Below, piece after piece: positions 1 through 6,052 of a DNA stretch of 17,515 bases. The notes beneath the pieces are model-generated. The model was given only the letters and a program-made list of their open reading frames with translations. It ran no database searches and had not been told where the DNA came from. Each line of letters opens with the position of its first letter. Position 1 is the stretch's first letter. A program made the translations under genes and the position numbers. Source of the DNA: Alphaproteobacteria bacterium (lineage in GTDB: Bacteria > Pseudomonadota > Alphaproteobacteria > UBA2136 > UBA6156); assembly GCA_020249005.1 (NCBI GenBank), contig JADCGN010000003.1, positions 1-17,515 of the forward strand. The letters run 5' to 3'.

Positions 1-198
1 CAAATTGGCCAATTGGCGACAGAAATTGAACAGCGCCTGGCCGACCACGGCCGCAGCGAAGTGGCCACGCGCGAGGTGGGCGATGCGGTGCTGGCGGGCC
101 TCAAAACCCTCGATTTCATTGGCTACCTGCGCTACGCCAGCGTGTACCACGATTTTGCCGGGCCCGAGGATGTGGTGAAGTTGCTGGGCGATAAATAA
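1..198 (+). CDS. nrdR: Transcriptional repressor NrdR, C-terminal fragment
   Basis: The reading frame is open from the first base, so the gene begins before the window; 65 C-terminal residues remain. NrdR is a zinc-ribbon plus ATP-cone repressor that senses dATP/ATP and shuts down ribonucleotide reductase operons. The visible part is the end of the ATP-cone and the conserved C-terminus, with the family pattern E-V-x-x-R-E-V-G followed by L-x-x-L-D and then Y-x-R-Y-A-S-V-Y-x-D-F. The N-terminal zinc ribbon lies outside the window. The next gene on this strand begins about 970 bases later, so nrdR ends its transcription unit here. The identification rests on the C-terminal signature and is fairly firm. 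Confidence 0.88.
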   Translation, partial: QIGQLATEIEQRLADHGRSEVATREVGDAVLAGLKTLDFIGYLRYASVYHDFAGPEDVVKLLGDK

Positions 199-213
199 AA
201 ACAGGTCTCATTA

Positions 214-222
214 TGCTACAAT
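214..222 (+). promoter_or_regulatory. Possible extended -10 promoter element downstream of nrdR
   Basis: TGCTACAAT matches an extended -10 element (TG, one base, then TACAAT, five of six to consensus). No good -35 is visible 16-18 bases upstream, which extended -10 promoters can tolerate. Transcription would begin near 229 and run through the hairpin at 259-283 towards rpmF in antisense. No plausible protein starts there, so a small RNA or antisense RNA is the natural reading if the promoter is real. This is motif matching only. Confidence 0.28.
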
Positions 223-258
223 GCGGGCCGCTTTTGCTGCTTTGCTTGCTTTCCGCTC

Positions 259-283
259 CGCACGTACTTTAAGTACGCTTGCG
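259..283. repeat. Bulged inverted repeat in the nrdR-rpmF gap
   Basis: The arms CGTACTT (263-269) and AAGTACG (271-277) are complementary around one T. The pairing extends outward as CGCA (259-262) with TGCG (280-283) across a two-base bulge. There is no T-tract after it on either strand, so it is not a classical terminator. It sits in a pyrimidine-rich stretch unlike the coding DNA around it. It could be a 3'-end stabiliser for nrdR, part of a small RNA or a member of a dispersed repeat family. One window cannot separate these. Confidence 0.5.
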
Positions 284-361
284 TTGCTCAGTCTCCACAA
301 ATCACCAAAATCAGCTCCGCCTTGCGCATCCTAAGGCCTGTTTTACCCGAACTTTCTGTAC

Positions 362-385
362 AAAAAACCCCGCCGCGGCGGGGTT
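362..385 (-). terminator. Rho-independent terminator of rpmF
   Basis: A perfect 20-base palindrome at 366-385 (CCCCGC arms around CGCG) is followed on the minus strand by six T residues (complement of 362-367). It lies 18 bases past the rpmF stop codon, in the correct orientation for the chaperone-rpmF transcript. Confidence 0.88.
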
Positions 386-403
386 GAAACCGTTGCGCAA
401 GGC

Positions 404-625
404 TTACTCGGCGCTGGTGTCTTCGGCCTGGGCCTTCACCTTGGCGGCCTTCAACACCTTGCCGCGGTAGACCACTGCCCCGGTGGCATCGGCATGGGCG
501 TGGTGGCGCAGGCGCAGCAAGCCGGTTTGGCCATCCAGCGTGGTTTGGCCGCCCGTGGCCTTGGCCTGGCGCTGCTGACGCATGCCTTTGCGGCTGGGGC
601 TGGTTTTCTTCTTTGGTACGGCCAT
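404..625 (-). CDS. rpmF: 50S ribosomal protein L32
   Basis: This is a small basic protein of the large ribosomal subunit. The 73-residue product starts with the L32 hallmark MAVPKKKTS-x-S and carries the H-H pair (residues 41-42) and the Y-R-G-K-V-L motif (53-58) typical of the form seen in Alphaproteobacteria. It has no cysteine, so it is the zinc-independent type. It is a little longer than usual because of an Ala/Lys/Glu-rich tail after about residue 59. An AAGGA ribosome-binding site lies eight bases before the ATG. The gene follows the cytochrome bc1 chaperone gene by 24 bases and is probably cotranscribed with it. Many genomes have a yceD/DUF177 gene next to rpmF; none is present here. 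A terminator follows at once. Confidence 0.93.
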   Translation of the reverse strand: MAVPKKKTSPSRKGMRQQRQAKATGGQTTLDGQTGLLRLRHHAHADATGAVVYRGKVLKAAKVKAQAEDTSAE

Positions 626-649
626 GGCGGTAGTCCTTCGGTTTGTCCG

Positions 650-1174
650 TTAATTTCCTGATATAAGGCGCCGTGTAACGGGTTTGGCGGGCTTTGGCAA
701 GGTTTTTTTGCGGTTTTGGGTGGGGCTGGCGTTTCCTGGCGGCCACGCGGCGGCAATGCTGGCGGGGGCGAGGCCGTGGCGGCGGGCGGCGGCCTGAAAG
801 GCGGAAAAATCTTGGTTATTCAGATGTTTTTCGTAGCTTTTTAAGCGGCCATGCAGGGCGGCAGCCAGGGTGCGGATTTCCTTCGCCACGCCCAGGTCGC
901 CCACGCTGGCCTCGCGCAGGCCCACCTCCAGGCGGGCGATGGCGGCTTCCAGCACCGCCCGGCGGGCTGCCGGGGCGGTGGGCAGGCGGCTGGCCAGGTG
1001 CAGGCAAAACTCCTCAAACTTGGCCTGGCGGGTGGGGATATGGTCGCTCGGTTTGGCCCAAAGTTGCGGGTTGCTTGCGCGGGCAGCGGCAAAGGTGGCA
1101 TCCAGCACCGCTTCGGCAGCCGCCCCCGTTGCAGGCGCGGCAAATCCAACGTAGCGTAGCAACCGATGAAACAT
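650..1174 (-). CDS. Ubiquinol-cytochrome c chaperone (CBP3/UQCC1 family)
   Basis: The 174-residue product resembles the CBP3-type chaperone needed to assemble cytochrome b into the bc1 complex (respiratory complex III). The family signature is clear at residues 83-113: E-V-G-L-R-E-x-x-V-G-D-L-x-V-x-K-E-I, followed by a G-R-L-x-x-Y segment. A basic, low-complexity tail covers about residues 150-174. The frame stays open further upstream, but only from residue 1 (ATG at 1172-1174) does it look like the family, so that start is used. It is the only Met in the protein; GTG at codon 23 is a weaker alternative. The start overlaps the start of the divergent bamE by nine bases. rpmF follows 24 bases downstream. 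Confidence 0.82.
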   Translation of the reverse strand: MFHRLLRYVGFAAPATGAAAEAVLDATFAAARASNPQLWAKPSDHIPTRQAKFEEFCLHLASRLPTAPAARRAVLEAAIARLEVGLREASVGDLGVAKEIRTLAAALHGRLKSYEKHLNNQDFSAFQAAARRHGLAPASIAAAWPPGNASPTQNRKKTLPKPAKPVTRRLISGN

Positions 1175-1606
1175 ACTCCGTTCTCGCGCAAAATGTGGTT
1201 GAGCGCAACCGTGGTGGCCCTGTTGCTGGCCGGTTGTGCTGAAACGCTCGATACCCACGGCACCGTGGTGCCGCAAAGCCAATTGGCCAAGGTGGTGGTG
1301 GGCCAAAGCACCAAGGATGAGGTGCGCCAGCTGTTGGGCACGCCTTCGGCCACCGGTACGTTGAATGATGATCGGTGGTATTATGTCACCAGCGTGGTGG
1401 GGAAAAAGGCGTTTAACCCGCACGATCTTAAATCCCGCCGTGTGTTGGTGCTGGATTTTGACCCCTCCAGCAGCGTGGTGACCGCGCTGAACGAGCGGAC
1501 CGAACGCGATGGCAAAGAAATTGACCCCAACCGCGCCGCCACCGGTACGGCCGGGCAAACCATGGGGTTTATCGAGCAGATGTTCAGTAACTTTGGGGTG
1601 AAGTAG
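1166..1606 (+). CDS. bamE: Outer membrane protein assembly factor BamE (SmpA/OmlA lipoprotein)
   Basis: BamE is a lipoprotein of the BAM complex that inserts beta-barrel proteins into the outer membrane. The 146-residue product has a lipoprotein signal peptide: basic residues (K2, R8, K9), a hydrophobic core and the lipobox L-A-G-C with C24 as the lipidated residue. The SmpA/OmlA domain follows, including the pattern V-V-x-G-Q-S-T-K-D-E-V-R-Q-L-L-G-T-P (about 43-60) and the W-Y-Y motif near 71-73. ATG 1166 is preferred over the in-frame ATG at 1193 because the shorter form would lose the positively charged n-region. No strong Shine-Dalgarno sequence is visible. The gene overlaps the start of the divergent chaperone gene and is followed four bases later by a pseudopilin-like gene, so the three plus-strand genes probably form an operon. 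Confidence 0.93.
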   Translation: MKHTPFSRKMWLSATVVALLLAGCAETLDTHGTVVPQSQLAKVVVGQSTKDEVRQLLGTPSATGTLNDDRWYYVTSVVGKKAFNPHDLKSRRVLVLDFDPSSSVVTALNERTERDGKEIDPNRAATGTAGQTMGFIEQMFSNFGVK

Positions 1607-1610
1607 GCCG

Positions 1611-2216
1611 ATGCTGCCCCGGCCGCACCCCCAGCGCGGCGCCCTGTTTGGGCTGGATGCCCGCTTGGCCCTGGTGGTGTTTGGGGTGGTGGTGCTGATT
1701 GCCGGCTATACCGCCTTTGGGCGGCTTGTCTCCGCCAAACAGGTGGCGCTGGTGGGGGAATTGCAGGGGCTTGAGCAGGCCTTGGCCCATTACCAGGCCG
1801 ACTTGGGCACGTTCTTTCCGTTTACCCTGAACAAGGGGATCGATGACCCCGAAAGCGCCGAGGATTTGGCGGCGCTGTGGGATGTTTCGCGCGTGGCGCC
1901 GGGCTTTCAGGCCCGCTGGAACGGCCCCTATGTGGCGCGGGAAACCCTGCAAAGCCGCCAATACGGGCGTTACGGCCTGTTTTATGCCCAGGCCAACCGC
2001 GAGCCCTGCACCGAAACCACCGACTGCCTGCTGTGGTTAACACTCAGCCGCGTGCCTGCCGCCGAATGGGCCGAGGTGAACCGCTTGCTGGATGAAGCGG
2101 GCGGCAAGTATCCAGAAAAGGCCGATGAGGTGACGCTGCAAGGCCGGGTGCAGGCCGACGGCACTGGGGCTGAGCGCACTTTGTTATTGCAACTGCCGGG
2201 GAGAGAAAGCCGATGA
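1611..2216 (+). CDS. Pseudopilin-like protein, first of a tandem pair
   Basis: The 201-residue product has a type IV pilin-like architecture: a short basic leader ending in R-G (9-10), a hydrophobic helix (about 18-35), an amphipathic continuation and a soluble C-terminal part. Asp16 rather than the usual Glu5 is the first acidic residue after the presumed prepilin-peptidase site, so cleavage is uncertain. The soluble part has a W-N-G-P-Y motif (103-107), reminiscent of the W-G-x-P-Y region of GspG-type major pseudopilins, and a C133/C139 pair that could form a disulfide. It lies four bases after bamE, and its stop overlaps the next start in ATGA. No secretin, ATPase, inner-membrane platform or prepilin peptidase gene is in the window. 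The fold assignment is moderately sure; the function is unknown. Confidence 0.62.
   Translation: MLPRPHPQRGALFGLDARLALVVFGVVVLIAGYTAFGRLVSAKQVALVGELQGLEQALAHYQADLGTFFPFTLNKGIDDPESAEDLAALWDVSRVAPGFQARWNGPYVARETLQSRQYGRYGLFYAQANREPCTETTDCLLWLTLSRVPAAEWAEVNRLLDEAGGKYPEKADEVTLQGRVQADGTGAERTLLLQLPGRESR
1626..1660 (+). repeat. 35-bp direct repeat, copy 1, in the first pseudopilin gene
   Basis: This stretch is identical to 2234-2268, including synonymous positions, and is read in the same frame in both genes. It encodes the end of the leader and the start of the hydrophobic helix (residues 6-16 plus the first two bases of codon 17). The genes are clearly diverged on both sides of it. Confidence 0.92.
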
Positions 2217-2824
2217 ACCGTATGATCACGCAACACCCCCAGCGCGGCGCCCTGTTTGGGCTGGATGCACGGATTGCCTTGGCGGTATTTTCCTTGTTGG
2301 CGGTGATTACCGGGGCGGCGATGGTGCTGAACCTGAATGAAAGCCGCGCCAAGGGCCTGAGCAGCGAGCTGGTGGAAACGGTCAAGGCCATCGAAAGCTT
2401 TCACCAAGACGTCCAGACCGATATTTTCATGGCGCTGAGTGAACCCTCGGAAGCCCGGGCCTTTCAGGCGCTGTACGACAACAGCGTGATCACCGAGGCC
2501 GACAACCGCCGGGCGCGGTGGAACGGGCCGTATCTGCGCGCCGCCAGCAACCGTAACCCGAACTTCGGCACCATGACGCTGCAAAAGCGCGCGGCCGACC
2601 ATACCAAGCCGTGCGACGCCGAAACGCTGTGTTATCTGTGGTTGGTGTACGATGCGGTGAAGCCGCAGATTGTGCGCGAGACCAACGAAATTATCGATGG
2701 GGTGGGCGAGGCGGCGCCTGAAATTTCCGGCCGCGTGCAATGGAGCCAGAGCGAGGACGCGGTGCAGATGCTTTACTTCCGCGCCACCAAGGCGCTCACT
2801 TGGACCGACGGCGCCCAGCCGTAA
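2213..2824 (+). CDS. Pseudopilin-like protein, second of a tandem pair
   Basis: The 203-residue product is a paralogue of its neighbour. It has the same leader (H-P-Q-R-G-A-L-F-G-L-D-A-R at 8-20), a hydrophobic helix (about 21-41), a W-N-G-P-Y motif (103-107) and a cysteine pair with the same spacing (C134/C140) followed by L-W-L. Outside these blocks the two proteins differ widely, so they probably fill different places in one filament or complex. ATG 2213 overlaps the previous stop by four bases and has a purine-rich GAGAGAAAG upstream; the in-frame ATG at 2222 is an alternative. The gene ends seven bases before the convergent galE stop with no clear terminator between them. Family placement is by architecture and motifs only. 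Confidence 0.62.
   Translation: MNRMITQHPQRGALFGLDARIALAVFSLLAVITGAAMVLNLNESRAKGLSSELVETVKAIESFHQDVQTDIFMALSEPSEARAFQALYDNSVITEADNRRARWNGPYLRAASNRNPNFGTMTLQKRAADHTKPCDAETLCYLWLVYDAVKPQIVRETNEIIDGVGEAAPEISGRVQWSQSEDAVQMLYFRATKALTWTDGAQP
2234..2268 (+). repeat. 35-bp direct repeat, copy 2, in the second pseudopilin gene
   Basis: Identical to 1626-1660 and in the same reading frame. It encodes residues 8-18 and part of codon 19 of the second pseudopilin-like protein. Confidence 0.92.
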
Positions 2825-2831
2825 TCCGCGC

Positions 2832-3815
2832 CTAGGCGGCAAGGGTTTGGTGCCAAGCCCAGTCGGTGGCAAGGATGTTGGCCAAGCTGGAGTGCTGCGG
2901 CTGCCAGCCCAACACCGTGGCGGCCTGGGTGGCATCGGCCACCAATTGGGGGGGGTCGCCCGCGCGGCGCGGGGCTTGGGTGTGCGGTACCGGGCGCCCG
3001 GTAATGGTGGCGGCCGTGGCCAAAACTTCTGCCACCGAATAACCCCGACTGGTGCCCAGGTTCAAGGTCAGATTCGGCTGCCCGGTCAGCAGGTGCTGCA
3101 AGGCCAGCACGTGGGCGTGGGCCAAGTCGGTGACGTGCAGGTAGTCGCGTATTGCGGTACCGTCGGGGGTGGGGTAGTCGGTCCCAAAAACTTTAAGGGG
3201 GTCGGCCAGCCCCAGCGTGGCGCGCAGCACCATCGGCACCACATGGAACGGGTTGGGGCGTTGGTAGCCAAGGCTGGCCTTGGGCGTGGCGCCGGCGGCG
3301 TTAAAGTAGCGCAGGGCGGCGTAGCGGAAGGTGGGGTTGGCGGCGGCGTAGTCGGCTAGGATGCGTTCCACCATTAGTTTGCTTTGGCCGTAGGGGTTAA
3401 TCGGCGCGAGGGGGGCGGTTTCCGGAATCGGCACGGTGGTGGGGATGCCGTACACCGCAGCGGTGGAGGAAAAGACCAGGGTTTGGCAGCCGTGCTGCGC
3501 CATGGCATTGAGCACGTTCACGGTGCCCAGGGTGTTGGTGGTGTAGGCATGCAGCGGCTGCTGTACGCTTTCGGGCACCGAAATCTGCCCGGCAAAATGC
3601 AGCACCGCCTGGGGTTGATACTGGGCAAAGGCGGCATTCACGGCGGCCGCGTCGCGCACATCGGCCGTGACCAACGGGCCCCACTGCACGCGGCTGCGTT
3701 GCCCGGCGCTGAAGTCATCGAGCGTGACCGGCAGAAACCCGGCTTGGTGCAACGCCAAGCAGGCATGGGCCCCGATGTAGCCGGCGCCGCCGGTGACCAG
3801 AACGGTGGTGGGCAT
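2832..3815 (-). CDS. galE: UDP-glucose 4-epimerase
   Basis: GalE interconverts UDP-glucose and UDP-galactose in the cytoplasm through an NAD-bound 4-keto intermediate. The 327-residue protein is an extended short-chain dehydrogenase of normal family length. It has the NAD-binding G-G-A-G-Y-I-G motif (9-15), the D-D-F-S motif (33-36), S-S-T-A-A-V-Y-G (116-123), catalytic Y142-x3-K146, R-Y-F-N-A-A-G-A (169-176) and R-D-Y-L-H-V-T-D (223-230). It is the last gene of the polysaccharide cluster; its ATG lies two bases after the stop of the sugar-phosphate transferase gene, which implies cotranscription. Its place there suggests that the glycan contains galactose or a related UDP-sugar. Activity on N-acetylated sugars cannot be excluded from sequence alone. 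Confidence 0.93.
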   Translation of the reverse strand: MPTTVLVTGGAGYIGAHACLALHQAGFLPVTLDDFSAGQRSRVQWGPLVTADVRDAAAVNAAFAQYQPQAVLHFAGQISVPESVQQPLHAYTTNTLGTVNVLNAMAQHGCQTLVFSSTAAVYGIPTTVPIPETAPLAPINPYGQSKLMVERILADYAAANPTFRYAALRYFNAAGATPKASLGYQRPNPFHVVPMVLRATLGLADPLKVFGTDYPTPDGTAIRDYLHVTDLAHAHVLALQHLLTGQPNLTLNLGTSRGYSVAEVLATAATITGRPVPHTQAPRRAGDPPQLVADATQAATVLGWQPQHSSLANILATDWAWHQTLAA

Positions 3816-3817
3816 GG

Positions 3818-5290
3818 TTAGTAAGCCCCTTTGCGGTTGAGCAGAATGCCGATCGTTTCGAACAGGATCACCACATCATGCCAAAAGCTGCCGTGGTGGG
3901 CGTACCATTCATCCAGATAGACGCGGTAGGTGTAGGTGGTGTCGTTGCGGCCGCTGACTTGCCACAGCCCGGTGATGCCGGGTTTTTGGCCCAAGTAATA
4001 GTCCAGCTTGTCGCCATAGTAGGCCTGTTCGGCAGTCACGATCGGGCGTGGGCCCACCAAGCTCATCTCACCTTTCAGCACATTCCACAGCTGTGGCAGT
4101 TCATCGAGGCTGGTTTTACGCAGGAAGGCGCCAATGCGGGTGATGCGTGGATCATCCTTCAGTTTAAAGTCGCACTCCCACTCGGCCTTGGCGGCTGGGT
4201 TAGTACTCAGCAATTCTTGCAACACGGCTTCGGCGTTCGGCACCATGCTGGTGAACTTCCAGCAGGGAAACGGGCGCCCATGTTGGCCCACCCGGGTGTG
4301 GCTGAAGAAGACCCGGCTGCCGGGGTTTTGCCGTTTGATGAGCATGGCAATCACGGCAAAGAGCGGGGCCAGCAGCAGCAACCCAACGGCGGCCCCCACC
4401 ACATCCAGCGCGCGTTTGGCCAAACGTTCCAGCAACGGGCGCCCGCTGCGCGGCGGAGCCAGCAGCACCACATTGTGGCCGAAAAAATATTGCGGCTTGG
4501 CGCCATACACGGTGAAGCTGAGGGTGGGTGGCACCAAGGCGTAATCGGTGTGGGTGCGGGTCACCTCGCGCAAGAACTCCCCAACGCCTTCGCTGCTGCG
4601 TTCATCGGGTGCCAACACCACGAACCGGTGGTGGGCCAACGCCACCTTGGCGGCGGCCAAGCCAAATTTGACCTGCGCATGGCGGTAACGTTCGGGGAGT
4701 TCTTTAGGCGCCAGAGTGTCCCGGCTTTTGCCGTCGCGCAGCAGCACAATCTCATCCACCTGGTAGTCGGCATAGCGGTCGGCATGCAACGCGTAAAGGG
4801 TTTCCAGCACCGCGGTTTGCCCGCCCACCACCAAGGTTTTCACCCCCCAGCGCCCCAGCCGGCGGCACAGGTTGCGGTAGCACAGCCGCAGGATCATCAG
4901 GCTCGGGATCGCTAACACCCAGGTGCCGCCTACCCACAGACGCGAGAGTGGGTACTTGAAGGAATAGTGCACAAACCCTTGGACCAGCATGATGGCGAGC
5001 AACACCAAAATCAGCTCACGCACCTGGTACCACCACGGCAGGCGTTGGGTGTAATGCCCGCGTTGCCAGAAAGTGAAGAGGGTGAGTGCCCCAAACAGGC
5101 CGAACATTATCACATGGCGCGAGAGCGTGGCATCGGTATGGTTCAGATAGGGAACGCCGCGACCATATTCGCTAATCAGGCCGGCCAACACGAAGGCAAT
5201 CAGGCCGGCCAGCACCAACCCCACCGCATCGCTGGCCAGGCGGCCCAGCAGCGGCCAAAGTTCGGCAAGGGGGCGGGCAGGGCGGTTCAT
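3818..5290 (-). CDS. Undecaprenyl-phosphate sugar phosphotransferase (WbaP-like)
   Basis: This enzyme family starts glycan synthesis by moving a hexose-1-phosphate from a UDP-sugar to undecaprenyl phosphate at the inner membrane. The 490-residue product has several hydrophobic N-terminal segments (about 20-40, 58-75, 92-105, 119-136), a soluble middle region (about 150-280) and the catalytic bacterial sugar transferase domain (about 290-490). That domain shows K-R-A-L-D-V-V-G (292-299), a hydrophobic membrane segment, the W-K-F motif, S-L-D-E-L-P-Q (394-400, catalytic D396-E397), L-V-G-P-R-P (411-416), K-P-G-I-T-G-L-W-Q-V-S-G-R (436-448) and the terminal K-G-A-Y. The size and N-terminal membrane part fit the WbaP/WcaJ group. 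The frame is open further upstream, but ATG 5288-5290, overlapping the phosphatase stop as ATGA, is the better start. With galE next to it, UDP-galactose is a reasonable donor, by inference. Confidence 0.88.
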   Translation of the reverse strand: MNRPARPLAELWPLLGRLASDAVGLVLAGLIAFVLAGLISEYGRGVPYLNHTDATLSRHVIMFGLFGALTLFTFWQRGHYTQRLPWWYQVRELILVLLAIMLVQGFVHYSFKYPLSRLWVGGTWVLAIPSLMILRLCYRNLCRRLGRWGVKTLVVGGQTAVLETLYALHADRYADYQVDEIVLLRDGKSRDTLAPKELPERYRHAQVKFGLAAAKVALAHHRFVVLAPDERSSEGVGEFLREVTRTHTDYALVPPTLSFTVYGAKPQYFFGHNVVLLAPPRSGRPLLERLAKRALDVVGAAVGLLLLAPLFAVIAMLIKRQNPGSRVFFSHTRVGQHGRPFPCWKFTSMVPNAEAVLQELLSTNPAAKAEWECDFKLKDDPRITRIGAFLRKTSLDELPQLWNVLKGEMSLVGPRPIVTAEQAYYGDKLDYYLGQKPGITGLWQVSGRNDTTYTYRVYLDEWYAHHGSFWHDVVILFETIGILLNRKGAY

Positions 5291-6051
5291 GTGGTTTGTA
5301 AAAAAGTTGGAGGCTGGGTAGCGGTCAGGCGCGCGGCCGTCAAGGGGCCATTTTGGTAGGCGCCGGTATCCAGCCCCAAACGGTCGGGCGTTTGCAGCGG
5401 TTGGGGGAAGATGGTGTGGCCAAACACCACCACGCCCGGCAGCCCGTGCGGGCGGTTGAGCCAATCTTCCCGGATGTAGAGCAGGTCTTCGGGCAGCTGT
5501 TCGGCCAAGGCCAACCCGGGGCGCACCCCGGCGTGCACGAAGGTGTAGGGGGCAGCCTGGTAATGGAGCCGCGTGGCCTGCAGCCAGGCTAGGTCGCCAG
5601 ATTCTTCAAGTGCCAGCTGCAGCTCGGCGGCCACCGCGGCGGCCGGGCGCAGCCCGGTGGCGCCGTAGGGCTTGACCCCATAGCTGAGGCAGGTTTCGGT
5701 GCCGCCCCAGCCCAGCCATTCGCTGTGCTGGTGGGGGTGGGCCAGAAACTCTAGCAGTTTTTGCTCGTGGTTGCCGCGCAGAAAGACGGTTTGCCAGGCC
5801 GCGGGCAGCTGGTGGCGCAAGGTTTGCAGCACCTGCGCGCTGGCCGGGCCGCGGTTGAGGTAATCGCCCAGGCACACCAGGGTAATCGGTCCGGGCTGGG
5901 CTACGGCATCCGCCGCGATGCGCTGCAGCAAGATTTGCAACTTGGCGGCGTGGCCGTGGATATCGGCCACGGCGTAGAGCGTGCCCAAAAGCGGCGGCGG
6001 GGCGTTGTGCGCCCCGCGGTTGCCGAACAGGTTGGTGAGTCGCCGGAGCAT
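5287..6051 (-). CDS. PPP-family metallophosphoesterase (Ser/Thr phosphatase-like)
   Basis: The 254-residue product carries the PPP metallophosphatase motifs in order: D-I-H-G-H (30-34), G-D-Y-L-N-R-G (62-68), G-N-H-E (93-96), H173-A-G and G-H-T (211-213), which bind the two metals and the phosphate. In the second motif Asn66 replaces the Asp of the usual G-D-x-V-D-R-G. Relatives include bacterial protein phosphatases of the PrpA/PrpE and lambda type and the ApaH-type dinucleotide hydrolases, so the substrate is open. The ATG lies one base after the stop of the tyrosine kinase gene, and the stop overlaps the transferase start. The context suggests that it dephosphorylates the kinase tail or another polysaccharide enzyme, in place of a Wzb-type phosphatase; this is inference. 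Confidence 0.8.
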   Translation of the reverse strand: MLRRLTNLFGNRGAHNAPPPLLGTLYAVADIHGHAAKLQILLQRIAADAVAQPGPITLVCLGDYLNRGPASAQVLQTLRHQLPAAWQTVFLRGNHEQKLLEFLAHPHQHSEWLGWGGTETCLSYGVKPYGATGLRPAAAVAAELQLALEESGDLAWLQATRLHYQAAPYTFVHAGVRPGLALAEQLPEDLLYIREDWLNRPHGLPGVVVFGHTIFPQPLQTPDRLGLDTGAYQNGPLTAARLTATQPPTFLQTT

Positions 6052-6052
6052 G

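Noticed and set aside
279..470. 63-residue open frame in the nrdR-rpmF gap
   Set aside because: It crosses the rpmF terminator and overlaps the 3' end of rpmF; no ribosome-binding site or family resemblance.
1175..1558. Upstream extension of the cytochrome bc1 chaperone frame on the minus strand
   Set aside because: The extra residues lie antisense to bamE, are His/Gly-rich like other shadow frames and do not resemble the family. The ATG at 1172-1174 fits.
2827..2840. Possible terminator between the second pseudopilin gene and galE
   Set aside because: Only a 10-base palindrome (CGCCTAGGCG, 2829-2838) with no loop and no T-tract; too weak, and it includes the galE stop codon.
3878..4915. 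345-residue open frame on the plus strand opposite the transferase gene
   Set aside because: Rich in His, Gly and Gln with no domain motifs; it is the antisense shadow of a high-GC gene with clear catalytic motifs.
5291..5464. Longer N-terminus for the sugar-phosphate transferase
   Set aside because: It runs through the end of the phosphatase gene in another frame and has low-complexity, non-family sequence. The ATGA overlap start at 5290 is typical of this tightly packed operon.
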